Below are positions 20,701-29,255 of a stretch of 64,000 nt of DNA, in pieces; position 1 is the stretch's first letter; every line of letters starts with the position of its first letter. A model generated the notes under the pieces. That model did not search any database and had not been told where the DNA came from. It saw only the letters and a list, made by a program, of their open reading frames with translations. Both the position numbers and the translations under genes were made by a program. The DNA is from an uncultured Halomonas sp. (GTDB lineage: Bacteria; Pseudomonadota; Gammaproteobacteria; Pseudomonadales; Halomonadaceae): assembly GCF_947490095.1 (NCBI RefSeq), contig NZ_CANLFS010000001.1:492279-556278 (forward strand), in the 5' to 3' direction.

Positions 20701-21243
20701 ATCGGCTATGGCCTCTACATGGAAATGCTCGACCGCGCCGTGGCGGCCATCCGCGCCGGCAAGACTCCCAATATCGAGGCACCCCTGGAGGAAGGCGTGG
20801 AGATCAGCCTTGACCTGCAGGCCCTTATTCCGGACGACTACCTCCACGATGTGCAACAGCGACTGGTGATGTACAAGCGCATCGCCAGCGCCAATGACGC
20901 GGCCGAACTCAAGGAGCTGCAGGTGGAAATGATCGACCGCTTCGGCCTGCTGCCGGGACCGGTGAAGACCCTGCTGCGCCAGACCCGACTCCGCCAGCAC
21001 GCCGAGCGCCTGGGCATCACGCGCCTGGAGGCTGGCCCCGAGCGGGGCCGCATCATCTTCGGCGCCCATACCCGCGTCGACCCCATGACCCTGGTGGGGC
21101 TGATTCAGCGCGAGCCCGGGCGTTATCGCCTGGACGGCGCCGACACCCTGCGCTTCGAGGCCACCACGGAGAACGAGGAAGCACGTTTCCAGGCCGTGGA
21201 ACAGCTGCTCGAAACCCTGAATCGCAAGACCCAGGCCGCCTGA
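17794..21243 (+). CDS. mfd: Transcription-repair coupling factor Mfd
   Basis: This 1149-residue translocase removes RNA polymerase stalled at DNA lesions and recruits UvrA. The N-terminal UvrB-like domains are followed by the RNA-polymerase-interacting domain (VPVVHQAHGVGRYRGLE region) and an SF2 motor with Walker A GDVGFGKTEV (about 628-637) and DEEHRFG (about 729-735), a TMTATPIPRTL motif, a helicase C half with QLRGRVGRSH, and the C-terminal TRCF domain. Length is normal. It is divergent from the gap-like gene and is followed by a hairpin. Confidence 0.97.
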   Translation: MPTFTPLDPPPPQGLRETRYWQMPQGSGAALALSRLAGDAPLLVVTADTAQALRLENELRFFSRVPVLPFPDWETLPYDSFSPHQDIVSARLRTLRQLQDGAHGIVLVPINTLMQRLAPVDYIAGRVLTLEVGQPLDREGFRDALSRAGYRAVETVYEPGEYALRGALIDLFPMGMEAPLRIDLFDDEIDTLRTFDPDTQRSDEKVERVELLPAHEYSLSRGAIACFREGFETLFDVDPRQCPLYLDALKGIPSPGLEQYLPLFFEETATLFEHLAESTRVALLPGCLAAAEHHWASIESRFDNLGVDPTRPLLPPHRAFVPVAELFAAIKRHPRVELTDQSEHRHALTPTTQAPPEVGINARAKEPLAPLARFLEARGDTRVLFVAESRGRREALEETLAPLRLALPHVEDFADFLASDAPIAITEGELEAGLWLTEPNLAVISEAELYGEVVRQSRRREKATDADELAIRHLSELRPGVPVVHQAHGVGRYRGLETLETGGQAAEFVTLEYADGARLYVPVENLHLISRYAGADDELAPLHRLGSEQWQKARKKAAEKVRDSAAELLDIYARREAREGFACEPPDTEYSRFAAAFPFEETPDQRAAIEAVIEDMTAPRPMDRVVCGDVGFGKTEVAMRAAFLAVHSGRQVVVLVPTTLLARQHFDNFRDRFADTAVNIELISRFTAGKGQAESLKRIEEGQADIVIGTHKLLSKSMRLPRMGLLVIDEEHRFGVAQKERLKSLRAEVDILTMTATPIPRTLNMAMSGIRDLSIIATPPARRLSVKTFVQRHDEAVLKEAILREILRGGQVYLLHNDVKTIETTAETVRELVPEARVGVAHGQLPERALERVMSDFYHKRHNVLVCSTIIETGIDVPSANTILIERADKFGLAQLHQLRGRVGRSHHQAYAYLLTPPPKAMTRDAIKRLEAIGAAEDLGAGFTLASHDMEIRGAGELLGDDQSGQMEAIGYGLYMEMLDRAVAAIRAGKTPNIEAPLEEGVEISLDLQALIPDDYLHDVQQRLVMYKRIASANDAAELKELQVEMIDRFGLLPGPVKTLLRQTRLRQHAERLGITRLEAGPERGRIIFGAHTRVDPMTLVGLIQREPGRYRLDGADTLRFEATTENEEARFQAVEQLLETLNRKTQAA

Positions 21244-21255
21244 CGCGACTGTTAT

Positions 21256-21286
21256 GGGAGCGCGATTTAGCGGCGATCGCGCTCCC
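21256..21286 (+). terminator. Hairpin downstream of mfd
   Basis: A perfect 11-bp stem GGGAGCGCGAT/ATCGCGCTCCC with a 9-base loop lies 12 bases after the mfd stop. No U-tract follows. A TATACT box follows directly and could serve the next gene. Confidence 0.5.
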
Positions 21287-21379
21287 CTATACTGTTATCA
21301 TATGCCCTATCTCACCGCCCACGGGCACCGGTCGAAGGAAGCACCGGTGTCCCACAAGCCCCGGGAGTTGAACGACCCT

Positions 21380-22423
21380 ATGAATACCCTGACACCAAGC
21401 CGAAAAGGCACTCGCCAGGCCCTGGCCCTGGCCTTGACCCTGGGACTTAGCCCCCTGCTTGCCTCCGGCGCACTGGCGGCGACCCCTGGCTACGACGAGA
21501 TCCATGAGCTGCCCCGCGGCCACTATGCGTTACCCGAGGAAGGCAGCGTGATCGGCGAGGACTATACGGTCGTCGTCGAAGAGGGGGATACCCTGGTCGA
21601 TATCGCCCGTGAACATAACGTGGGCTACGAGGCGATCCGCATGGCCAATCCGGATGTCAGCATCTGGGCCCCCTATGCCGATACCGAGGTCACCATTCCG
21701 GCCCGCCGGGTACTCCCCGACGCCGAACGGCAAGGCATCGTGATCAATCTCTCGGAGCTGCGCCTCTACTACTACTCCGAGTCCGACGTGGTCGAGACCT
21801 ACCCGATCAGCGTAGGCCGTGAAGAGTTCGCCACTCCTCAGGGCGTGACCAAGACCACCATCAAGGTGAAGGACCCCGCCTGGGCGCCGCCCGCCTCGAT
21901 GCGCCGCGAAGCCGCCGCCCGGGGCGAGCCGGCGCCGTCGATCGTGCCGGCCGGCCCGGACAACCCCCTGGGACGCCACGCTATCCTGCTGGGGCTCCCC
22001 AGCTATCTGATCCATGGCACCAACAAGCCCGATGGGGTCGGCATGCGCGTCAGCCGCGGCTGTATCCGCATGTTCCCCCAGGATATCGAGTCCCTGTATG
22101 AACGCGTACCCAGCGGGACACGCGTCAATATCATCGACCAGCCCGTCAAGATCGGTTGGACGCAAGACGAGGAACTGTTGGCCGAATCCTATCCGGCCCT
22201 GGAGGAAAACCGGGAAGGCTTCGAGCCGCTGATGTTTGCCATGGACACGCTCGCCAAGGCCCTGGGCGAGGCGCACCCACCGGTGGACTACAAGCGCCTG
22301 CGCCAACTGGTCGAGTCCCCCGATGGCATGGCGGTCTCACTGCTCGCATCTGGCGAGGATGAGCCTGCGCCCGAGCCGCCGAGCCTCTACGAGGGCATCG
22401 CCGAGGGCGTCGTAGAGGGCTGA
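21380..22423 (+). CDS. LysM-containing L,D-transpeptidase (ErfK/YbiS type, YkuD domain)
   Basis: This periplasmic enzyme of about 347 residues has a signal peptide (cleavage near ALA33), a LysM domain (about 60-110, YTVVVEEGDTLVDIAREHN) and a YkuD catalytic domain with His212 in IHGTN and nucleophile Cys228 in SRGCIRM. ErfK/YbiS enzymes attach Lpp-type lipoproteins to meso-diaminopimelate of peptidoglycan, and a lysine-ended lipoprotein is encoded next door. An in-frame GTG at 21347 has a better ribosome-binding site (GAAGGA) and would add 11 residues, so the start is uncertain. Confidence 0.92.
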   Translation: MNTLTPSRKGTRQALALALTLGLSPLLASGALAATPGYDEIHELPRGHYALPEEGSVIGEDYTVVVEEGDTLVDIAREHNVGYEAIRMANPDVSIWAPYADTEVTIPARRVLPDAERQGIVINLSELRLYYYSESDVVETYPISVGREEFATPQGVTKTTIKVKDPAWAPPASMRREAAARGEPAPSIVPAGPDNPLGRHAILLGLPSYLIHGTNKPDGVGMRVSRGCIRMFPQDIESLYERVPSGTRVNIIDQPVKIGWTQDEELLAESYPALEENREGFEPLMFAMDTLAKALGEAHPPVDYKRLRQLVESPDGMAVSLLASGEDEPAPEPPSLYEGIAEGVVEG

Positions 22424-22460
22424 GCAGGCACTGGCCGAACAAGCTCAGCAAGCACAAACA

Positions 22461-22492
22461 GGAAGACCCCGCCGAGGCGGGGTCTTCCTTTT
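22461..22492 (+). terminator. Rho-independent terminator of the L,D-transpeptidase gene
   Basis: A GC-rich stem of about 12 bp (GGAAGACCCCGCC with its complement) is followed by TTTTC about 40 bases after the stop codon. It may also serve the convergent lipoprotein gene. Confidence 0.85.
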
Positions 22493-22539
22493 CTGCAGAA
22501 CCGCCATCGCCCGGAGGCGATGCAGCCTTCCTCGCAGTC

Positions 22540-22803
22540 TTACTTCTGCATGGAACGGCTGAACATGCGATTCATCTCGTCACGGTTCTGCTCGGACATC
22601 TGCAGAGCCGCCTGGGCATCACGCTGGGCCTGATTGGCAGTGTTCTGCGCCTGAACAGCGATGCTGCGAGCTTCGGCAGCGTCGGCCTGTGCAGACTCGG
22701 CGGTGGTACGAACTTCTTCCAGGGCACCGGTGGAAGCACAGCCAGCCAGAACGGCCAGTGATGCGGCAGCGGCGGTCAGCTTCAGGGTGGTCTTCAGAGT
22801 CAT
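22540..22803 (-). CDS. Lpp/OprI-type alanine-zipper outer-membrane lipoprotein
   Basis: This 87-residue lipoprotein has a signal peptide with lipobox LAGC, then a heptad-patterned alanine-rich helix (EEVRTTAESAQADAAEARS) expected to form a trimeric coiled coil. The C-terminus is SMQK, and a terminal lysine is the residue by which Lpp is covalently joined to peptidoglycan. AAGGAGA precedes the ATG at good spacing, and a strong -10 box lies upstream. Two L,D-transpeptidase genes flank it. By family knowledge it ties the outer membrane to the cell wall; the covalent linkage is inferred from the terminal lysine and neighbours. Confidence 0.9.
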   Translation of the reverse strand: MTLKTTLKLTAAAASLAVLAGCASTGALEEVRTTAESAQADAAEARSIAVQAQNTANQAQRDAQAALQMSEQNRDEMNRMFSRSMQK

Positions 22804-22927
22804 GATGTTCTCCTTGGTCTTCCTTGGTACTGCATTGAAAGAAACCTGAAAAGACAGGTGTCTTGCCTGCAAGATGCAGGCGCGTCTAAAGCGACTCGTG
22901 CTCGAGGCACAGGGCCAGCGCTGTTTT

Positions 22928-22956
22928 ATTATACACAACGGCGCTTGTCCATCGCC
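22928..22956 (-). promoter_or_regulatory. Promoter of the Lpp-like gene (strong -10 box)
   Basis: The minus strand has a perfect TATAAT at 22933-22928, about 125 bases upstream of the start. The -35 region at 17-base spacing (GGCGAT) is poor, so only the -10 box is convincing. Confidence 0.5.
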
Positions 22957-22983
22957 TTCAACGTCCCTTGCGCGTGATACAGC

Positions 22984-23598
22984 CTAGCGGATCACGACGC
23001 GTGTGCCAATATCGATCAGCCCGGCCAGCTGGTCGATCTGCTGATCGGTCACCGCCACACACCCCTGGGTCCAGTGGAACTGGCGATGAATATCGGGGTC
23101 CCCCTTGCCGACCCCATGCAGGCCGATGAAGCCACCCAACGCCGTATGCTGGGGCGGAGAGCCGTGGGTACGGTAGTAACGAAAGTAGTCATCATAGTCC
23201 TGCTGGGTATAGATCCCCTCCTCCAGGGCCACCCGCGCATGGGCCGGCGTGGGATAATCCAGCCCGATAAACAGGTGCCAGTCGCTCTCGCGATTGAAAC
23301 GATTGACGCGAAACTCCCCCTTGGGCGTGGCCCCACTGCCCTCCAGGCGCATCGGCCGGGCGCCGCCCCGCCCCAGCGAGATCGGGCTGAAACGGGCCAG
23401 CTCACGATTGCCTCGATAGACGATCAGCGTGGCCTCGTCGTCGTCCACCAATACCCAAAGCTCCTCGCTATGGCGCGGCAGGTGCGCCCGGGAGAGCTGT
23501 GTCTCGATCAGGTTGGCCCGGGCCGGCTCGATGGCCAGTAGCGCCAGCGGGGTGGCGAGGACGAGTCGACTGAAGCGGCGACGGGAGAGTGAAGTCAT
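22984..23598 (-). CDS. L,D-transpeptidase family protein (YkuD/YafK-like) with Tat-like signal
   Basis: This protein of about 204 residues carries a YkuD-type domain with His161 in GLHGVG and Cys180 in HWTQGCVAVTD. The N-terminus SRRRFSRLVLATPLALL looks like a twin-arginine signal ending in ARA. YafK-like enzymes are linked to release or editing of Lpp-peptidoglycan bonds and to L,D cross-linking; which applies here is unknown. I use the ATG at 23598, where the signal sequence begins, though its ribosome-binding site is weak. It is co-oriented with, and upstream of, the Lpp-like gene. Confidence 0.85.
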   Translation of the reverse strand: MTSLSRRRFSRLVLATPLALLAIEPARANLIETQLSRAHLPRHSEELWVLVDDDEATLIVYRGNRELARFSPISLGRGGARPMRLEGSGATPKGEFRVNRFNRESDWHLFIGLDYPTPAHARVALEEGIYTQQDYDDYFRYYRTHGSPPQHTALGGFIGLHGVGKGDPDIHRQFHWTQGCVAVTDQQIDQLAGLIDIGTRVVIR

Positions 23599-23722
23599 CG
23601 TTTGGCAACTCTTGAACGTTGTTCGGGCGTCGTCGAGGGTGACCGACAACACGACTTGCGTTATACCGCATTCCCGGACGACCCGACAGGCCGGCGGGAA
23701 TATCGACCCGGCAGCGGTGGCC

Positions 23723-25315
23723 TCAGGCGAATACCCCCTGACTCCTCAGGTAGTCGTCATAGCTGCCGCTGAAGTCGGTGATCCCCTCGTCACGCATATC
23801 GAGGATCCGGGTCGCCAGCGAGGAGACAAACTCCCGGTCGTGACTCACGAAGATCAGGGTACCGGTATAGTTCTCGAGCGCCAGGTTGAGCGCCTCGATG
23901 GACTCCATGTCCAGGTGGTTGGTGGGCTCGTCCATCAACAGCACATTGGGATGGGTCAGGGCCAGCTTGCCGAAGAGCATGCGCCCCTGCTCGCCGCCGG
24001 AGATCACCTTCACCGACTTGCCGATATCGTCGCTGGAAAACAGCATCCTGCCCAGGGCGCCACGCACCTCCTGTTCACCGCCGTCGGTCCACTGGGCCAT
24101 CCACTCGAACAGCGTTGCCTCGTTGGCGAAGTCATCGGCATGGTCCTGGGCGAAGACACCGAGGTCGGCGCTGTCGGTCCACTTCACACTGCCGGCCTGG
24201 GGCGCCAGCTCGCCGGCCAGGGTGCGCAGCAGTGTGGTCTTGCCGATGCCATTGGGCCCGATGATGGCGATGCGCTCACCGGCCTCGACGGTCATGCCGA
24301 GCCTCTCGAACAACGGGGCCTCGTCGGCGAAACCCTGGGTGAGTCCTTCGACATTGAGCGCATTGCGATGAATCTTCTTCGCCGGCACGAAACGAATGAA
24401 CGGACTGACCCGGCTGGACGGCTTGATCTCCTCGAGCTTGATCTTGTCGATCTGACGGGCCCGGGACGTGGCCTGTTTGGCCTTGGAGGCATTGGCCGAA
24501 AAGCGGCTGACGAAGGTCTGCAGTTCGGCAATCTGCGCCTTCTTCTTGGCATTATCGGCGTGCTGGCGCTCCCGGGCGGCGGTGGCGGCCGTCATGTACT
24601 CGTCATAGTTCCCGGGGAAGAGCCGAATCTCGCCATAGTCCAGGTCCGCCATGTGCGTGCAGACGCTGTTGAGGAAGTGCCGGTCGTGAGAAATGATGAT
24701 CATGGTGCTGTTACGCGCCGTCAGCATGCCTTCCAGCCAGCGAATGGTGTTGATATCCAGGTGGTTGGTGGGCTCATCGAGCAGCAGCACGTCGGGGTCG
24801 GAAAACAGTGCCTGGGCGAGCAGCACGCGCAGTTTCCAGCCCGGGGCGATCTCACTCATGGGGCCGGTATGTTGGTGCAGCGGGATGCCCAGTCCGAGCA
24901 GCAGCTCACCGGCCCGGGATTCGGCGGTGTAGCCATCGAGCTCGGCGAAGCGGACCTCCAGGTCGGCCACGGCCATGCCGTCTTCTTCGCTCATTTCGGG
25001 CAGCGCATAGATCCGTTCGCGCTCGGCGGCGACTCCCCACAGCTCGGTATTGCCCATGATCACGGTATCGATGACCCGCTCGTCCTCGAAGGCAAACTGA
25101 TCCTGGCGCAGCTTGCCGAGCCGTGCCCCGGCCTCGACCATCACCTGGCCCGCGGAGGGCTCCAGGTCGCCGCCGAGGATCTTCATGAAGGTGGACTTGC
25201 CGCAGCCGTTGGCACCGATCAGGCCGTAGCGGTGGCCGTTGCCGAACTTGATGGAGACATTCTCGAACAGGGGCCGGGCCCCGAATTGCATGGTGATGTT
25301 GGCGGTAGCGATCAA
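23723..25315 (-). CDS. ybiT: ABC-F family ATPase YbiT
   Basis: This 530-residue soluble protein has two ABC ATPase domains and no membrane segments. Walker A motifs are GANGCGKST in the first domain and GPNGIGKTT in the second, with an ABC-F linker rich in charged residues ([20 protein letters not shown]). It closely resembles E. coli YbiT in order and wording of motifs ([25 protein letters not shown]). ABC-F proteins act on ribosomes during elongation. The start is a TTG at 25315, supported by alignment with the E. coli N-terminus rather than by a clear ribosome-binding site. Confidence 0.93.
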   Translation of the reverse strand: MIATANITMQFGARPLFENVSIKFGNGHRYGLIGANGCGKSTFMKILGGDLEPSAGQVMVEAGARLGKLRQDQFAFEDERVIDTVIMGNTELWGVAAERERIYALPEMSEEDGMAVADLEVRFAELDGYTAESRAGELLLGLGIPLHQHTGPMSEIAPGWKLRVLLAQALFSDPDVLLLDEPTNHLDINTIRWLEGMLTARNSTMIIISHDRHFLNSVCTHMADLDYGEIRLFPGNYDEYMTAATAARERQHADNAKKKAQIAELQTFVSRFSANASKAKQATSRARQIDKIKLEEIKPSSRVSPFIRFVPAKKIHRNALNVEGLTQGFADEAPLFERLGMTVEAGERIAIIGPNGIGKTTLLRTLAGELAPQAGSVKWTDSADLGVFAQDHADDFANEATLFEWMAQWTDGGEQEVRGALGRMLFSSDDIGKSVKVISGGEQGRMLFGKLALTHPNVLLMDEPTNHLDMESIEALNLALENYTGTLIFVSHDREFVSSLATRILDMRDEGITDFSGSYDDYLRSQGVFA

Positions 25316-25408
25316 GGCGGGTATCCGGTCGAAACAGAGTGGGGGCGCGATTGTACCGATTATTATCGCGCCTCACAGTGTCTCTGTCGGACTCAGCCTG
25401 TTTTCCGC

Positions 25409-25840
25409 TCAGTCGAGGCGTTGAATGGTGAAGATGGCCTGGAGCTTGTCCTTCTTGCCATAGAGATGCACGGTGGTGCGGTCGAAGGGGAAGCGCTCCA
25501 GGAAGGAGCTGTGCCGGTTCAGGCGCGGCTTGTGGGCATGGATCATGGCCGCCATGAGACGTTCACGGTTGACCCGGCCACAGGGGCCAATGGAGTACCA
25601 GAGTTCCTCACCCTCCTCCAGGCAGGCCTCCCACTCGGGGCGCGACTCACCATGCTGGATACCGTGACGCGCGCTGCCGCTCTCGCCCACGAAGAGCAGC
25701 TCCTGCACCTCCAGGTTTCCGGTTTCCGGGTCGCTGGCGGCGCGATAGATGCAGTAGATACCCGGCTCATCGGTGGCCTGGGCAATATCCGCATCGCTCC
25801 AGTAACCGAGCATCTTGGGCGAAAGAATCTGGTCGTTCAT
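25409..25840 (-). CDS. GIY-YIG-like small protein with altered catalytic site
   Basis: This 143-residue protein has features of the GIY-YIG fold: PGIYCIY (GIY at 27-29), LLFVGES (FVG at 50-52 in place of YIG), an arginine just after (ARHG) and a terminal HKPRLN with Asn108. The glutamate that binds the metal in UvrC-type enzymes should fall near residue 96, where methionine stands (RLMAAMIHAHKPRLN), although Glu93 is nearby. The fold assignment is by motif only. GAGGAG precedes the ATG at 25840. It lies between the NYN-domain gene and ybiT on the same strand. The function is unknown, and nuclease activity is doubtful. Confidence 0.6.
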   Translation of the reverse strand: MNDQILSPKMLGYWSDADIAQATDEPGIYCIYRAASDPETGNLEVQELLFVGESGSARHGIQHGESRPEWEACLEEGEELWYSIGPCGRVNRERLMAAMIHAHKPRLNRHSSFLERFPFDRTTVHLYGKKDKLQAIFTIQRLD

Positions 25841-25886
25841 GGCGAACTCCTCTGTCGTCGTCTTCTTGCAGCATATCACGAGCGAA

Positions 25887-26384
25887 CTAGAGCAACAGCG
25901 CCCCCTCGATGGGCACGAATTCATCGGCCGCACGCACCAGGGCGTCCGCGGTCAACGACGCCACCCCGACGACGGTGACCCTCACGTTGAAGCGTTCTCG
26001 CAGGCGGCTCACCAGCAGGTCGAAGTCACCGTCGCCGGAGACCAGTACCACCCGGTCGACCCGCGGCGCGGCTTCCATGGCATCCAGGGTGATCCCCACA
26101 TCCCAGTCGCCCTTGGCCGAGCCATCCCGACGCTGGATGAAGGGCTTGAGCTTCACGTTGAAGCCGATGGCCCGCAGGATCCCCTGAAAGTGGCGCTGAC
26201 GAGGGTCGCCGCGCTCCACCGCATAGGCATTGGCCACCACCACCTCCCCGGGGGCGGCGAACCGCGCCCAGAAGGCGTTATAGTCGAAGTGACGGCCGTA
26301 GGCCTGACGCACGGTGTAGTAGACGTTCTGGACGTCGACGAGGATGGCCAGGCGCTCCCCCTGGCCGCTCACGCCCGGTGTCAC
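25887..26384 (-). CDS. NYN-domain (LabA/DUF88-like) putative nuclease
   Basis: This protein of about 165 residues shows the NYN/PIN-like pattern: [13 protein letters not shown] with the first aspartate near residue 17, [11 protein letters not shown] in the middle, and [16 protein letters not shown] towards the C-terminus, giving the clustered acidic residues of a metal-dependent RNase fold. I choose the GTG at 26384 because it overlaps the topA stop as GTGA with GGAGG upstream, which suggests translational coupling. An ATG at 26408 inside topA is possible. The substrate is unknown. Confidence 0.82.
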   Translation of the reverse strand: MTPGVSGQGERLAILVDVQNVYYTVRQAYGRHFDYNAFWARFAAPGEVVVANAYAVERGDPRQRHFQGILRAIGFNVKLKPFIQRRDGSAKGDWDVGITLDAMEAAPRVDRVVLVSGDGDFDLLVSRLRERFNVRVTVVGVASLTADALVRAADEFVPIEGALLL

Positions 26385-29011
26385 TTGCGCTTGTCCTCCA
26401 CCTGCCACTTGCTGCCGTCATGGGTGGCCTTCCAGCCGGTCGCCTTGCCGTTCTCGTCGGTCATCACGAACTGCTCCTTGGCCTTGCGCGAGAAGCGGAT
26501 CTGGGCGGGACGACCGTCCGGGTCCTCGCTGGGGGCGTCGAGCAGGTAGCGGTACTTGTCGGGCAGCGCCTCGGCATGCGCCTGGAGCTCCTTGACCAGC
26601 GGCGGGCGCGTCTCGCGATTCTTGGGAAACTTGCTGGCGGCAAGGAACAGGCCGCTGGCGCCGTCGCGCAGCACATAGTGGTCATCGACCTTCTGACAGG
26701 CCAGCTCCGGCATGTCGATGGGATCCATCTTGGGCGGCGCCACCTCACCACTCTTGAGCAACTTGCGGGTGTTCTTGCACTCGCTGTTGGTGCAGCCGAA
26801 GTACTTGCCGAAGCGCCCGCTCTTGAGCTGCATCTCGCTGCCGCACTTGTCGCACTCGAGGGTGGGGCCATCGTAGCCCTTGATGCGAAACTTGCCCTGC
26901 TCGATCGCGTAGCCGCCGCAATCCGGGCTGTTGCCACAGATATGCAGCTTGCGCGTCTCGTCGATCAGGTAGCTGTCCATGGCGGTGCCGCACGTCGAAC
27001 AGCGCTGCTTGGCGCGTAGCGCATCGGTCTCGGCGGCCTCGTCGGCGTCGGCGGCCACGGCCTCCTCGCCCGGCAGCAGGTCGATGGTGGTCTTGCAGCG
27101 CTCCTTGGGCGGCAGGTTGTAGCCCGAGCACCCCAGGAAGACCCCGGTAGACGCCGTACGGATCTGCATCTTGCGACCGCAGCTGGGACAGTCGATATCG
27201 GTCGGCACCGGCTGGTTGGGGCGCATGCCCGCCTCGCTCTCGGCGACCTGAAGCTCCTTCTTGAATTCGGCATAGAAGGCATCCAGCAGCGCCTGCCAGT
27301 TGCGCTCGCCCTCGGCCACCTCGTCGAGACCATCCTCCATGCGTGCCGTGAAGGAATAGTCCATCAGGTCGGGGAACGACTCCTTGAGGCGCTCGCTGAC
27401 GATATCGCCCAGCTTCTCGGCATAGAAGCGGCGGTTCTCCAGCTTGACGTAGCCACGGTCCTGGATGGTGGAGATGATCGCGGCATAGGTGGAGGGGCGG
27501 CCGATGCCGCGCTTCTCGAGCTCCTTGACCAGGCTCGCCTCGGTGTAGCGCGCCGCCGGCTTGGTGAAGTGCTGGCGGGGGTCGAGGCTCGCAAGGCTCA
27601 TGGGCGTGCCCTGGGCCAGGTCAGGCAGCGACTGATCCTCATCCTTGCGGCCCATGGGTTTCATCACCCGGGTATAGCCATCGAACTTGAGCACTCGCCC
27701 CTTGGCCCGGAGTTCATAGCCATCGGCCTCCACGGTCAGCGTCGAGGAGAGATACTCGGCGGCGGTCATCTGGCAGGCCACGAACTGACGCCAGATCAGC
27801 TCATAGAGGCGCTCGGCATCGCGTTCCATGCCGGCCAGGTCGGTGGCACGCCGCCCCACCTCGGAGGGTCGAATCGCCTCGTGGGCCTCCTGGGCACCCT
27901 CCTTGCTGGAATAGCGCAGGGGGGACTCGGGCAGGTAGCGCGCCCCGAACTCATCGCCGATAAAGTCGCGCACGCTGGCCACGGCATCCTTGGACAGGTT
28001 GGTGGAGTCGGTACGCATATAGGTGATGTAGCCCGCCTCGTAGAGACGCTGAGCCAGGGTCATGGTCTTCTTCACCGAGAAGCCCAGGCGGCCGCTGGCG
28101 GCCTGCTGCAGGGTCGAGGTGATGAAGGGGGCATTGGGCTTGGAGCGAGTCGGCTTGTCTTCCCGGGAGGTGATGGCAAGCGACGCCTCACGCAGCGCCG
28201 CGATGCGCTCCAGGGTCTCGGCCTCGGAGGTGGGCCGGAAGGCCTTGCCATCCTGGCGCACCAGCTCGAAACGCACCGGCTCGCCGCTGTCGCTCGCCAG
28301 GCCGGCGTGAACGTCCCAGAACTCCTCGGGCACGAAGGCACGGATCTCTCGCTCACGCTCGACGATCAACCGCATGGCCACCGATTGCACGCGCCCCGCC
28401 GAGAGCCCTCGGGCCACCTTGGCCCACAGCAGCGGCGAGAGCATGAAGCCCACCACCCGGTCGAGGAAGCGCCGCGCCTGCTGGGCCTCGACGCGGGGAA
28501 TATTGAGGCTGCCGGGGTCCTGGAACGCCTCCTGAATGGCGTTCTGGGTGATCTCGTTGAACACCACCCGCTTGTAGCGCGTCTCGTCCCCGCCGATGGT
28601 CTCGCGCAGGTGCCAGGCGATGGCCTCACCCTCGCGGTCCAGGTCGGTGGCGAGATAGACGGCATCGGCCTTCTCGGCGAGCTTCTTGAGCTCGGCAACG
28701 ACCTTCTCCTTGCCGGGCAGGACCTCGTAGTTGGCCTTCCAGCCGTGCTCGGGGTCGATGCCCATGCGCCGAATCAGCTGAGCCTCGGCCTTCTGCCGAC
28801 GATGCTCCGCCTTCTCTTCCGGCGACATCTTGCGGGTCGCCGCCGCCTGTCGGGCCCGCTCCTTGGGGTCGACGGCCGTCTTCCCCGAGCCGCTGGTCGG
28901 CAGGTCGCGGATATGACCGACGCTGGACTTCACGATGAAGTCGCTGCCGAGATACTTGTTGATCGTCTTCGCCTTGGCCGGCGACTCAACGATGACCAGT
29001 GACTTGCCCAT
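26381..29011 (-). CDS. topA: DNA topoisomerase I
   Basis: This 876-residue type IA topoisomerase relaxes negative supercoils. The Toprim start [16 protein letters not shown] is followed by the [13 protein letters not shown] acidic motif, the active-site tyrosine at about residue 331 in ITYMRTDST, and at least three C-terminal zinc-ribbon units ([24 protein letters not shown]). Its stop overlaps the GTG start of the NYN gene. Length and order of domains are normal for gammaproteobacteria. Confidence 0.97.
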   Translation of the reverse strand: MGKSLVIVESPAKAKTINKYLGSDFIVKSSVGHIRDLPTSGSGKTAVDPKERARQAAATRKMSPEEKAEHRRQKAEAQLIRRMGIDPEHGWKANYEVLPGKEKVVAELKKLAEKADAVYLATDLDREGEAIAWHLRETIGGDETRYKRVVFNEITQNAIQEAFQDPGSLNIPRVEAQQARRFLDRVVGFMLSPLLWAKVARGLSAGRVQSVAMRLIVEREREIRAFVPEEFWDVHAGLASDSGEPVRFELVRQDGKAFRPTSEAETLERIAALREASLAITSREDKPTRSKPNAPFITSTLQQAASGRLGFSVKKTMTLAQRLYEAGYITYMRTDSTNLSKDAVASVRDFIGDEFGARYLPESPLRYSSKEGAQEAHEAIRPSEVGRRATDLAGMERDAERLYELIWRQFVACQMTAAEYLSSTLTVEADGYELRAKGRVLKFDGYTRVMKPMGRKDEDQSLPDLAQGTPMSLASLDPRQHFTKPAARYTEASLVKELEKRGIGRPSTYAAIISTIQDRGYVKLENRRFYAEKLGDIVSERLKESFPDLMDYSFTARMEDGLDEVAEGERNWQALLDAFYAEFKKELQVAESEAGMRPNQPVPTDIDCPSCGRKMQIRTASTGVFLGCSGYNLPPKERCKTTIDLLPGEEAVAADADEAAETDALRAKQRCSTCGTAMDSYLIDETRKLHICGNSPDCGGYAIEQGKFRIKGYDGPTLECDKCGSEMQLKSGRFGKYFGCTNSECKNTRKLLKSGEVAPPKMDPIDMPELACQKVDDHYVLRDGASGLFLAASKFPKNRETRPPLVKELQAHAEALPDKYRYLLDAPSEDPDGRPAQIRFSRKAKEQFVMTDENGKATGWKATHDGSKWQVEDKRK

Positions 29012-29201
29012 AGTGCTCCACTAATAGTGTCGGTGACACGGGCCCGGTGCCGTGCCTGGCGAATTCCTGCCGCCCAGCCTGGGCGTATGAAAAATGCGCT
29101 TACCCTACCCCAGCGCCAGGCATCACGCCAGTGGCACGACGGGGTCGGGCCCTGTGACCCTAGACCGATGAACATGCCCGGGCAAGCATCCCCCCATACG
29201 A

Positions 29202-29236
29202 CGACGCCCCCATTGCGCAGGGCAATGGGGGCGTCG
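29202..29236 (-). terminator. Hairpin downstream of the DUF3141 gene
   Basis: A perfect 15-bp stem (arm CGACGCCCCCATTGC) with a 5-base loop starts about 20 bases after the stop at 29256. No U-tract is present, so termination efficiency is uncertain. Confidence 0.55.
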
Positions 29237-29255
29237 CATAGCGCCTGGTGAGCGA

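Noticed and set aside
23429..25978. An 849-codon plus-strand open frame opposite ybiT and its neighbours
   Set aside because: It spans three genuine minus-strand genes with clear motifs and encodes a repetitive Gly/Leu/Asp-rich product typical of antisense shadows in GC-rich DNA.
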